From assembly GCA_041907665.1 (NCBI GenBank), contig JAYRGW010000005.1, positions 1-64,000 of the forward strand: a stretch of 64,000 nt of DNA, written 5' to 3'. Below are positions 17,822 to 25,379 of this stretch, one piece after another. The number at the start of each line of letters is the position of its first letter. Position 1 is the stretch's first letter. The translations under genes and the position numbers were made by a program. Below the pieces are notes generated by a model that saw only the letters and a list, made by a program, of their open reading frames with translations, had not been told where the DNA came from and made no database searches. The stretch comes from JAAYUD01 sp041907665 (GTDB lineage Bacteria > Bacteroidota > Bacteroidia > Bacteroidales > Bacteroidaceae).

Positions 17822-18898
17822 ATGAAAGTAATGAATCTCCGAAAGAGCACGAACTACATGCTGCTCTCGTTATTAGTGCTGTTGTCAGCGGCTTGCACAA
17901 GTAGTACTGAATACACATTGGGCTATTGGCATCAACGTTCCGACTTCGACGGCAAAGCCCGTGCCGGCGCAGCGTTCTTCACCATTGAAGGTATTGGATA
18001 CGTAGTTGGTGGCGGTAACGGTAAAAGCCAACGTCTCAAGAGCATGTACAGTTACGATATAAATCAAAACTTCTTCACAGAACTCTTCAGTGAAACCTCT
18101 ACAGCTACTATGCCTAGTGCACGTGAACTCGCCACAGGATTTTCCGTTGGCGGTAAAGGATACATTACTTGTGGTTACGACGGAACCAATCCTCTCAAAG
18201 ATACATGGGAATATACTCCTTCTTCCAATACTTGGAGACAAGTAGATGACTTCCCCGGAGATATCCGCTACGGAGCATTGTCATTCACAATAGACAATTA
18301 TGCTTATGTAGGTTGCGGTTACAACGACGATGGTAGCTTGAAAGACTTCTATAGATACGATCCTAATCAAGCAGACGGTAGCCATTGGACAAAAATAGAA
18401 GGTTATGGAGGTTCGAAACGCGCTATGGGTATGGCTTTCGTTATCAATAAAGTAGCCTATATCGTAGGAGGAAAGAACAATAACAGTGACTGCAAAGATA
18501 TGTGGAAGTTCGATGGAACAACTTGGACCCGCCTTCGTTACATTACAAATGATGATGATTTGGTAGAAAGTGGCGATGATAGCTTTAATGATGATTATAC
18601 AAGTATCGTACGCTACGGCGGTGTAGCATTCGCTTTAAATGGTAAAGGTTATATCGGTTTAGGTGCAGCAGCATCGGGAAGCTATCGCAGCAACTATTGG
18701 ATTTATGATCCTACAACCGACTTATGGAGTAATAATGACGGTGATGTAACCGACTTTGCGGGTTCTACTCGTATCAATTCCGTATACTTTACTAATGAAG
18801 CAGGGACTTATGGGTTTGTAACAACGGGAGGTAGCGGTTCATCAAGCTTCTTCGATGATACTTACGAATTCTCACCTAACGAATACAAAGAAAAATAA
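17822..18898 (+). CDS. Kelch-repeat lipoprotein
   Basis: A 358-residue protein beginning with a leader and lipobox LSAAC (about residues 22-26). The mature part is built of Kelch-type blades: repeated hydrophobic-Gly-Gly turns (YVVGGGNGKS, YITCGYDGTN, YVGCGYNDDG, YIVGGKNNNS, YIGLGAAASG, FVTTGGSGSS), each preceded by a W/Y-rich strand, giving about six blades and so a beta-propeller. A second ATG at 17831 is possible. It is divergent from the DUF4270/beta-barrel pair and probably works with them at the cell surface. Ligand unknown. A strong promoter and bidirectional terminator frame the gene. Confidence 0.85.
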   Translation: MKVMNLRKSTNYMLLSLLVLLSAACTSSTEYTLGYWHQRSDFDGKARAGAAFFTIEGIGYVVGGGNGKSQRLKSMYSYDINQNFFTELFSETSTATMPSARELATGFSVGGKGYITCGYDGTNPLKDTWEYTPSSNTWRQVDDFPGDIRYGALSFTIDNYAYVGCGYNDDGSLKDFYRYDPNQADGSHWTKIEGYGGSKRAMGMAFVINKVAYIVGGKNNNSDCKDMWKFDGTTWTRLRYITNDDDLVESGDDSFNDDYTSIVRYGGVAFALNGKGYIGLGAAASGSYRSNYWIYDPTTDLWSNNDGDVTDFAGSTRINSVYFTNEAGTYGFVTTGGSGSSSFFDDTYEFSPNEYKEK

Positions 18899-18924
18899 TT
18901 TGAATTTTATTATATAAAAAAGAG

Positions 18925-18951
18925 GCGGGTAAAATCTTTTACCCGCTTTCT
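18925..18951. terminator. Bidirectional terminator between Kelch and TlpA genes
   Basis: GCGGGTAAAA (18925-18934) pairs with TTTTACCCGC (18937-18946). T-runs follow on both strands (TTTCTTTTT on plus, CTCTTTTTTA on minus). It serves both convergent genes. Confidence 0.85.
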
Positions 18952-18993
18952 TTTTATATATATACTCTATACCTTATTATATATAGAGAAAAA

Positions 18994-19527
18994 CTATTTG
19001 GTTATTTCTTCTAATTTTTCAACCAGCCGTGCAGAACTTACTGTTGCAAAAACGACCTTTCCCTTACGATCCAAAAGGTATATGCTGGGTATCCACTTGA
19101 TATGATAAGCTGCAGAAATAGATGTTTCCTTCCATTTTTTTAATTCACTGACTTGCGGGTACTCAATATCGTATTTACTGATTGCATTTTCCCACGCCGT
19201 TTTGTCTGTATCAAAAGAAATTCCTATAAAAGCGACGCCTTTATCTTTATATTGATTATAGGCTTTGACCATATTGGGAGCATCTGCTCTACAGTCAGGA
19301 CACCAAGAAGCCCAAAAATCCAATACAACATATTTACCTTTATAGGATTTTAGATTTATAATTTTCTCCTTGGACGTTTTCAACACAAAGTTAGGAGCTA
19401 CTGTCCCCACTTTCAATAAATCTGCCGTATATCGGCTTTCATCATTCGTTTCCTGGCCCATTGCAGACAAACAAAAAAGAGATAACACTACAGGCACAAC
19501 AGCCTTAAACAAAAAATTTATCTTCAT
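18994..19527 (-). CDS. TlpA-family periplasmic thioredoxin-like protein
   Basis: A 177-residue thioredoxin-fold protein with N-terminal signal (starts MKINFLFKAVVPVVLSL; start at 19527 chosen because an upstream in-frame start at 19560 would put residues before the signal peptide). Catalytic motif WASWCPDC, where most family members have WCPPC; the Asp is unusual. The C-terminal half has GKVVFATVSSARLVEKL, and IKWIPSIYLLDRKG carries the cis-Pro. Likely a periplasmic disulfide reductase or isomerase. It is monocistronic and convergent with the Kelch gene. Confidence 0.88.
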   Translation of the reverse strand: MKINFLFKAVVPVVLSLFCLSAMGQETNDESRYTADLLKVGTVAPNFVLKTSKEKIINLKSYKGKYVVLDFWASWCPDCRADAPNMVKAYNQYKDKGVAFIGISFDTDKTAWENAISKYDIEYPQVSELKKWKETSISAAYHIKWIPSIYLLDRKGKVVFATVSSARLVEKLEEITK

Positions 19528-19730
19528 ATGCAATATAATTAATTGGTTGATACGCTCCAAAATTAGAATATTATCTGCAAAGCACCAACAATATTAAAAA
19601 AAACGGACCTTCTTTTATATTTATATCTCAAAAAATGAATGCCTACTTTACAATGAATTTTCAATAAATGACGCTCTAACACAAGAAAAAAACAGACGTA
19701 TGTCACCACCATAACTAACAGATGTTACTG

Positions 19731-19797
19731 CGGTAACTAACAGAAGTTATTCTAACAACTAACGTTAGTTTCTTCAACAACATCCGTTAGTTACCGC
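19731..19797. repeat. Nested inverted repeats built on GTTAGTT
   Basis: GCGGTAACTAAC (19731-19742) pairs with GTTAGTTACCGC (19786-19797). The loop contains the perfect palindrome AACTAACGTTAGTT (19758-19771). A direct copy of TAACTAACAG lies at 19712-19721 and 19735-19744. The whole could fold as one branched structure. Confidence 0.7.
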
Positions 19798-19845
19798 TGC
19801 AACATACGGTTGATTTTTTGCAAGGCAAAACAAGTCACAGCCGCC

Positions 19846-19909
19846 GTTGTCGTATGTTAGTTTTTTCGGTGACGTCCTTATGTTTTCGGAAAAACTAACA
19901 TACGACAAC
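19846..19909. repeat. 20-bp inverted repeat enclosing the CATAAGGAC core
   Basis: Arms GTTGTCGTATGTTAGTTTTT (19846-19865) and its perfect complement (19890-19909) enclose 24 nt that contain, on the minus strand, GAAAACATAAGGACG. That core is shared with the elements at 20350, 32885 and 55213. Confidence 0.75.
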
Positions 19910-20349
19910 ATTTTTAGGAGCATACGACGTTTTGGAAGGATAAAAACAAAATACCGATTTGAAGTCGCAGATTCTTACTGATACTTAAAGACACCTCGTG
20001 TAGATATGTAAAGCCCTGTTTTCTCCAATTCTAGTTACGAAAACATATCTGTCACCGTTACAGACTGTATATCAGACTCATACGTGTGCACGACACCAAA
20101 ACGGGACACAAAAAACATGTTTTCTCGCAGAGAATCAGTGTGTTATGATTTCTCTCAAATTTGCCCTGATAATGGGCGATACAAAGGGGGGGGGCTGAAA
20201 GTTGGCGTGCGAGAATTCTTTTTTCGACCACGTTTTCAGAAGTGAACATGAAGAGCAAAACCGATACTATTTTAACCATACCGAAGTGATACTTTCAAAT
20301 GCGCGGAATCGACACTTAGCTTTCGAAAAATGATAACGACGAACATAAA

Positions 20350-20411
20350 AATTCATAAGGACGAAACTAAAAGTTTGTAACTAGAAACATTTATTTTCGT
20401 CCTTATGAATT
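20350..20411. repeat. 17-bp inverted repeat made of the CATAAGGACG core
   Basis: AATTCATAAGGACGAAA (20350-20366) and its perfect complement (20395-20411) with a 28-nt AT-rich loop. Here the core shared by the family forms the arms rather than the loop. Confidence 0.75.
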
Positions 20412-20750
20412 TCCAACTGTATATCAGCGAATTACATGCGTTCCGTCTATGCCGTGGTTCTTATTTGAGTTATATTCGAACAATGAAACAAAAACAAAAT
20501 AGTGCTCTAGGATGGTCTGTAGTTTAGGTTGTGATAAGAAAGTATCAGAATATTAGAGAATGTTCACTTTCCAAAAACATTATAAAAATGGGTTGTATGC
20601 AAGGTCTTCTATCATAGTCCGCCTCTATGTAGAGACAATTACCAGGGCTGCTGTATGCCGTTATCATAGCAAAAACATAGCATCATCACAATACGAAAAC
20701 ATATTACAAAGGCAGACAAACAATCTATTTTCTAATATTCATAAAATAAA

Positions 20751-20786
20751 CACCCTACCAATACTCTTAAAAATATTGATAGGGTG
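20751..20786 (-). terminator. Terminator of the tsaE operon
   Basis: Arms CACCCTACCAATA (20751-20763) and TATTGATAGGGTG (20774-20786), one mismatch, followed on the minus strand by TTTATTTTAT. It lies 34 nt after the tsaE stop. Confidence 0.75.
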
Positions 20787-20819
20787 CTCATGCCAGAAGA
20801 TGAAAGGCAAAGGTTCTAT

Positions 20820-21233
20820 TTAAAAAGATACCTTACGGCTTCCGTCTGCCTCTTCTTCAATATTAACCTTGACTACATCACCAGGCAAAAGTTCTTCAAT
20901 CAGCTCGGGCCATTCAATAAAGCAAACTGCTCCGCTGAAAAAATAATCTTCATAACCCATATCATAGACTTCCGAGAGTTTTTTAATACGATAAAAGTCA
21001 AAATGATAAATAAGTTCGTCGGCAATATCCGAACGATATTCATTGATAATGGCAAATGTAGGTGAAGTAATAACATCTGTCACGCCAAGTTCTTCACAAA
21101 CGGCTTTAATAAAAGTTGTTTTTCCGGCTCCCATCTTACCATAGAAAGCAAAAACCGTATTATCACCCATTGCTTGTACAAACTGCTTTGCAGCTTCGTG
21201 AATCGTTTCTAAAGATTGAATTTTGATTTCCAT
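20820..21233 (-). CDS. tsaE: tRNA t6A biosynthesis ATPase TsaE
   Basis: A 137-residue P-loop protein with Walker A GKMGAGKTTFIKAV (residues 32-45) and the conserved SPTFAIINEY and YHFDFYRI motifs (Bacteroides form of the family's 'DLYR'). With TsaB, TsaC and TsaD it makes the threonylcarbamoyl modification at tRNA position A37 in the cytoplasm; the partners are not in this window. It lies 6 nt after the metal permease gene in a three-gene operon ended by a terminator. Length is typical. Confidence 0.93.
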   Translation of the reverse strand: MEIKIQSLETIHEAAKQFVQAMGDNTVFAFYGKMGAGKTTFIKAVCEELGVTDVITSPTFAIINEYRSDIADELIYHFDFYRIKKLSEVYDMGYEDYFFSGAVCFIEWPELIEELLPGDVVKVNIEEEADGSRKVSF

Positions 21234-21239
21234 ATTTGT

Positions 21240-22052
21240 TTATTGTTTAGGTCTAATAAAATAATTCCACAATTTACAACACACATAAATCAGGATAGAA
21301 AAGAATATGATTGTAGCTCCCGAAGGTACATTGAGCCAATAAGAAAGCAATAATCCCGACAAACAACTCAGAAAACCGATGCCGATAGACAACCATATCA
21401 TTGTTTTAAAGTTAAAAGTAAACAGATTGGCTGTCATTTGTGGAATTGTGAGTAATGAAATAACAAGTACTATACCCACCATACGGAGGCATGCAACAAT
21501 GGTGAGAGCTATAAACAACATCAATACATATTCAAATAATCCAACCGGAATATGTTGAGAATAGGAAAATTGTCTATCGAATGCCACCGAAATAATAGGG
21601 TGAATAAATAATATAAAAGTAACAGCCAGAAGACATGTTACCAGACTCAACAGCCATAAATCACCCTCCGATATAGTCAAAATGTTACCAAATAAATAAG
21701 TAGACAAATCGGGAGCAAAACCTGGAGCAAGAAAAGTAAATATAATACCAACAGCCATTCCAAAAGTCCAAAAGACAGCAATAGCAGAATCCTCGCGCAT
21801 GTCTCTTCGAGTACTGAGCCATTGAACTCCAATAGCAGAGAAAGCAGAAAAAAGAGCAGCACAAAGAATAGGCGGTAAGCCCGAATAGAGGGCAATACCT
21901 ATACCTCCGAAAGAAGCATGAGTGATGCCACCGCTAATAAATACCAAGCGGCGAGTCACAATATAGGTGCCTATAATACCACAAGCGATACTTGCAAGGA
22001 GGCTACCCAATAAAGCGTGCTGAAAAAAAGTATAATGTAATAGCTCTATCAT
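21240..22052 (-). CDS. Metal ABC transporter permease (ZnuB/MntB-like)
   Basis: A 270-residue permease of the ABC-3 family with 7-8 hydrophobic helices and the family's SGGITHASFGGIGIAL stretch at about 40-55. Such permeases import zinc, manganese or iron. No ATPase or metal-binding protein gene is adjacent, so the partners must be elsewhere. Start overlaps the end of the upstream membrane protein gene by 4 bp, and tsaE follows by 6 nt. Specificity cannot be assigned from the sequence. Confidence 0.88.
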   Translation of the reverse strand: MIELLHYTFFQHALLGSLLASIACGIIGTYIVTRRLVFISGGITHASFGGIGIALYSGLPPILCAALFSAFSAIGVQWLSTRRDMREDSAIAVFWTFGMAVGIIFTFLAPGFAPDLSTYLFGNILTISEGDLWLLSLVTCLLAVTFILFIHPIISVAFDRQFSYSQHIPVGLFEYVLMLFIALTIVACLRMVGIVLVISLLTIPQMTANLFTFNFKTMIWLSIGIGFLSCLSGLLLSYWLNVPSGATIIFFSILIYVCCKLWNYFIRPKQ

Positions 22053-22468
22053 TTCTTTATTTGTTCGATATTACGTAGATCATTAATAATCAAAATCAAC
22101 TCATCTTTCAGTCCCACTGGCACTTCAACACCACGGAGTTGTAAGCTTTGCACCCATTCGGGTACTTCTTCTACCCTCATTGTATAAAGTATCTCTCTAA
22201 ATTTATCGGTTTCTTCATCGGTATAATCTATCGCCTTCCGTCCTTTAAAAGCATCTAGTTCTTCATCATCAAAATAAACAATCTTAATGATAGGTTTTAC
22301 CCACTGACAATCAATGCTACAACAATCCTCGCCACATTTTTCTTCACAATTTTCTAAAGGCATCGGCAGTCGACTGTCTCGCGAGGAACGACGCAACACT
22401 ACTGTCGCCACATAAGCAATGATCGCCAATACGACAAGCGACAAAAGAAATATCAACACTGCGCTCAT
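22049..22468 (-). CDS. Small membrane protein with Cys-rich segment
   Basis: A 139-residue protein I do not recognise. One N-terminal membrane helix (residues 2-25) is followed by a short basic stretch and a Cys-rich segment, ENCEEKCGEDCCSIDC, at about 39-54 with five cysteines in a metal-site-like spacing; the rest is a soluble acidic region with DDEELDAFKGRKAIDYTDEE. It overlaps the metal permease gene by 4 bp, so a link to metal handling is possible but is only inference. A TAACTTTG box (22477-22484) lies 8 nt before the ATG. Confidence 0.6.
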   Translation of the reverse strand: MSAVLIFLLSLVVLAIIAYVATVVLRRSSRDSRLPMPLENCEEKCGEDCCSIDCQWVKPIIKIVYFDDEELDAFKGRKAIDYTDEETDKFREILYTMRVEEVPEWVQSLQLRGVEVPVGLKDELILIINDLRNIEQIKK

Positions 22469-22476
22469 TCTTTCTG

Positions 22477-22484
22477 CAAAGTTA
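22477..22484 (-). promoter_or_regulatory. -7 box of the 22468-20820 operon
   Basis: TAACTTTG on the minus strand ends 8 nt before the ATG at 22468. No TTTG at the -33 position. If used, the transcript would have almost no leader. Confidence 0.5.
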
Positions 22485-22530
22485 GTTCATTTTACTGATT
22501 GCCGTAAGAGTTTCAACAAATAATTACGGT

Positions 22531-23763
22531 TCAAATCATTTCCATCTGAAACCCGGCTTGCTGCAAATCATTCCAATAGCCGACATAAGATTTATTGACC
22601 ACTTGAGGATGGTCTATACAAATAGAGCCGAACTTCAATGCCGCCGGAGCAAAAGCCATTGCCATTCGATGATCTTCATAAGTCTCGATAATGGCATCGT
22701 CAACAATAGGGCAACATTCGCCATTCCAAAGCATAACACTTCCCCCTAAGTCATCTTTCAATACGAAACCCAATTTATAAAGTTCCTTTTCGAGTGCCAA
22801 AACCCGATCCGTTTCCTTTATCTTCAGTGTTTGCAATCCTGTTATACGAAACGGTATGCCCAACAAAGTGCACGTAACAATGACCGTTTGAGCCAAATCA
22901 GGAATATCAGAAAAATCATCTTCAAAGTACGAGACTACAGAATTTACTTTTGTCAGATTAACACCTTGTCCGACATATTCGGTATGAACTCCCAACTTCT
23001 CGAATACGGCAGCTACACGACTATCTCCTTGATAACTGTCACGGGTAAGTTGAGTAAGTCTGATTGAGGCAACGGAGGACAAAGCCACCATCTCATACCA
23101 ATAAGAAGCGGCACTCCAATCACTTTCCATAGAATAGCTGCGATCGATATAAGTAGAAGGTTTTACTACAATTCTATTTTGATCGGCCCAAGAAGCTTCT
23201 GCCCCAAATTCTTTCATTAAGCTGATCGTCATGTTAATATACGAACGTGATATGACATTTCCCGTCAGATACAAATTCAATCCATTTTGCAATGTCGGAG
23301 CGATAAGTAACAAAGCTGATATATATTGCGAACTGACATTTCCGGGTATGGTGATCTCTCCACCACACAAAGCAGACCCCGATACACGCAAAGGCGGAAA
23401 CCCTTCGTTTTTTTCGTATACAATATTTGCACCTAACGAACGAAGGGCATCAACCAAAGGTGCGATCGGGCGATGTTGCATCCGTTCTGTTCCGGTAAGA
23501 ATATGACATGACGACTGAGTAGAAAAGAAAGCTGTAAGAAAACGCATCGCAGTACCAGCCGCACCTATATCGATAGTAGCCGACCTATTCTTCAACGCCT
23601 TGATCATTGCTTTGGTATCATCACAATCCGAAAGATTGGATAATGGTTGTTTCCCTGCTGATAAAGCATGAATAATCAGAACCCTATTACAGATACTTTT
23701 GGAAGCCGGCAATAATACGTCTGTCGATATTCCCGATGGGGCACTTAGCAATAATCTGTTCAT
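22531..23763 (-). CDS. aroA: 3-phosphoshikimate 1-carboxyvinyltransferase (EPSP synthase)
   Basis: A 410-residue enzyme of the chorismate pathway; joins shikimate 3-phosphate and phosphoenolpyruvate. Start at 23763 (MNRLLLSAPSG) chosen: an upstream start at 23790 adds nine residues not usual in the family. Visible motifs are LPASKSICNRVLIIHAL (N-terminal shikimate-phosphate site), GAAGTAMRFLTAF, GNVSSQYISALLL and IKETDRVLALEKEL, and EDHRMAMAFAP near the C-terminus. The N-terminal lysine and arginine needed for binding are present. A TATTTTTG box (23788-23795, minus) lies upstream. Divergent from the TIGR02757 gene. Confidence 0.93.
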   Translation of the reverse strand: MNRLLLSAPSGISTDVLLPASKSICNRVLIIHALSAGKQPLSNLSDCDDTKAMIKALKNRSATIDIGAAGTAMRFLTAFFSTQSSCHILTGTERMQHRPIAPLVDALRSLGANIVYEKNEGFPPLRVSGSALCGGEITIPGNVSSQYISALLLIAPTLQNGLNLYLTGNVISRSYINMTISLMKEFGAEASWADQNRIVVKPSTYIDRSYSMESDWSAASYWYEMVALSSVASIRLTQLTRDSYQGDSRVAAVFEKLGVHTEYVGQGVNLTKVNSVVSYFEDDFSDIPDLAQTVIVTCTLLGIPFRITGLQTLKIKETDRVLALEKELYKLGFVLKDDLGGSVMLWNGECCPIVDDAIIETYEDHRMAMAFAPAALKFGSICIDHPQVVNKSYVGYWNDLQQAGFQMEMI

Positions 23764-23787
23764 CTCTTTTATTTCTCTATTTGGATA

Positions 23788-23795
23788 CAAAAATA
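23788..23795 (-). promoter_or_regulatory. -7 box of aroA
   Basis: TATTTTTG on the minus strand, 24 nt before the aroA ATG, fits TAnnTTTG exactly. No clear -33 element. Confidence 0.45.
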
Positions 23796-23838
23796 AGAAT
23801 TTTAAAGAATAAATAAAAAGCGAGAGTCGAAATTAAAC

Positions 23839-23846
23839 TATCTTTG
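23839..23846 (+). promoter_or_regulatory. -7 box of the TIGR02757 gene
   Basis: TATCTTTG fits TAnnTTTG exactly and ends 9 nt before the ATG at 23856, suggesting an ultra-short leader. No clear -33 element. Confidence 0.45.
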
Positions 23847-23855
23847 TATGCATAT

Positions 23856-24656
23856 ATGAAAGAAGCATTGAAATATCAGTTAAAAGAATTGGCAGAGTAC
23901 TACGAAACGACAGACTTTCTTCATGGTGATCCGGCACAATTCATGCACCGCTATTCGCTACCGGATGATGTGGAAATTATTGCATTTATTGCTGCTTCTT
24001 TAGCTTTCGGAGAGCGTTCTCAGATACTTCGAAAGATTGAAGACATTTGCCAATTGATGGAACACGAACCCTCGGCATGGATTAGGCAAGAGAAATTCAA
24101 CATTTCATTTCCTGAATCAGATGAGAAATTCTATCGTTTCTATTCGTATGCCGACATGAGAGCCTTCTTTTTTCAAATCAAAGGTATAATAGATCGGCAC
24201 GGTTCAATAGGGACTTTCATCAAACAGCGCTACGAAAAAGGAGTTCATCCGTTAAAAGCCATTATCGAAGCTTTTGCCGATTGTCCGTCAGAAAGAAATC
24301 TTATTCCTAAAAATATGCATTCCTGCTGCAAACGAGTAAACATGTTTCTCAGGTGGATGGTACGCGACAACTCGGCAGTCGATGTCGGTTTATGGAATTG
24401 GATAGATAAAAAAGAATTAATCATACCGGCAGATACTCATGTCATACAAGAGGCTCTAAGGCTAGGAATCATCTCTAAAGCAGGCAGTTCTCTATCTAAG
24501 GCTATTGAAATAACAAATGCACTTCGTTTTGTTTGGCCCGACGATCCTTGCAAAGGAGACTTTGCTCTATTCGGCTGGGGAATAAATCATCATAAAGATG
24601 TTAAATCATCTCAAAAAGAAGATATTAGACGCAAAATCAAAGTATATTTGCGATAA
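23856..24656 (+). CDS. TIGR02757 family protein (DUF2400)
   Basis: A 266-residue cytoplasmic protein with the motifs I associate with this family: HGDPAQFMHRY near the N-terminus, then CCKRVNMFLRWMVRDN and the DTHVIQEALRLG stretch. The HhH-like middle region and WMVR segment resemble a DNA-glycosylase-like fold, but catalytic roles are not established. The ATG at 23856 is chosen over a TTG at 23844. The next gene starts 20 nt downstream and is probably cotranscribed. Confidence 0.8.
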   Translation: MKEALKYQLKELAEYYETTDFLHGDPAQFMHRYSLPDDVEIIAFIAASLAFGERSQILRKIEDICQLMEHEPSAWIRQEKFNISFPESDEKFYRFYSYADMRAFFFQIKGIIDRHGSIGTFIKQRYEKGVHPLKAIIEAFADCPSERNLIPKNMHSCCKRVNMFLRWMVRDNSAVDVGLWNWIDKKELIIPADTHVIQEALRLGIISKAGSSLSKAIEITNALRFVWPDDPCKGDFALFGWGINHHKDVKSSQKEDIRRKIKVYLR

Positions 24657-24675
24657 TCACACAAACAAAGTAAAC

Positions 24676-25365
24676 ATGAAAAAGTTATTGATATTAAGCT
24701 TAAGCATATCGCTCGCTGCATGCGGAACAACAGGCATGCAAGGTAATCCGGGAGCTATCCTTGTAGGTGCTCAAGCAGGAGGGATGGTAGGTTCCATCAT
24801 TGGTAGTAGTTCAGACAGTTTTACCGGATGGGCGATAGGTAATGTGGTCGGAACTATAGCAGGTGCAGCGATAGGCAATGCCATATCGACTCCTCACGAA
24901 AGTCAACAGCAATCGGTTTCGCCACGTACTTACCAACAGCAGGACAATTCTTATCCCGAAACGAACATAGATGCTGACAATAGTTCTAATCAGGGACGCT
25001 CTATTTACAAGAACGCTACTCCATTCTTACCGATAATGATTCAGAATATCCGTTTCGTTGACGAAAACAATGACCATATCATCCAAGCAGGTGAGTTCTG
25101 CAAACTAATATTCGAACTATATAATTCGGGAGATCAAATAATGTACAACATATATCCGAATATCACACTCTCCAATTCCAAAGTAGGTGTTTCAAAGCCA
25201 GTGCTTATCGAAAAGTTAAGGCCCGGTCAAAGAATCCGTTACACAGCAAGTGTATACGGTTATAAAGACCTTCGAGATGGACAAGTCGGTTTCGCCATTA
25301 CCGTTTGTCAGCAAAATGGGAATACAGGCGACCAACGACAATTCACACTTCAAACTCAACGTTAA
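24676..25365 (+). CDS. Glycine-zipper lipoprotein
   Basis: A 229-residue lipoprotein: lipobox SLAAC at about 12-16 of the chosen start (24676; an upstream in-frame ATG at 24598 lies inside the previous gene). A Gly-rich stretch at residues ~27-75 (GAILVGAQAGGMVGSIIGSS, GNVVGTIAGAAIGNAIS) is a glycine zipper likely to insert in a membrane. A low-complexity linker of Gln/Ser/Asn follows, then a C-terminal immunoglobulin-like domain (NDHIIQAGEFCKLIFELYNSG...). Role unknown. It is followed by a secreted acylase gene 14 nt on. Confidence 0.65.
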   Translation: MKKLLILSLSISLAACGTTGMQGNPGAILVGAQAGGMVGSIIGSSSDSFTGWAIGNVVGTIAGAAIGNAISTPHESQQQSVSPRTYQQQDNSYPETNIDADNSSNQGRSIYKNATPFLPIMIQNIRFVDENNDHIIQAGEFCKLIFELYNSGDQIMYNIYPNITLSNSKVGVSKPVLIEKLRPGQRIRYTASVYGYKDLRDGQVGFAITVCQQNGNTGDQRQFTLQTQR

Positions 25366-25379
25366 TAAAATAATCTGAG

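Larger units (their letters stand above)
19528..20819. other. Gene desert with nested palindromes
   Basis: About 1.3 kb without a convincing gene. It holds the palindromic structures at 19731-19797, 19846-19909 and 20350-20411, a run of nine G at 20186-20194, and the tsaE operon terminator at 20751-20786. Open frames of 70-90 codons exist but lack initiation signals or recognisable domains. Confidence 0.6.

Noticed and set aside
20058..20279. 73-codon open frame on the minus strand near a run of nine G
   Set aside because: No recognisable domain, no start signal and no conservation visible; the G run itself is prone to sequencing error and phase variation but nothing suggests a gene.
20560..20823. 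87-codon open frame on the plus strand
   Set aside because: Overlaps the terminator of the tsaE operon and has no domain or start signals.
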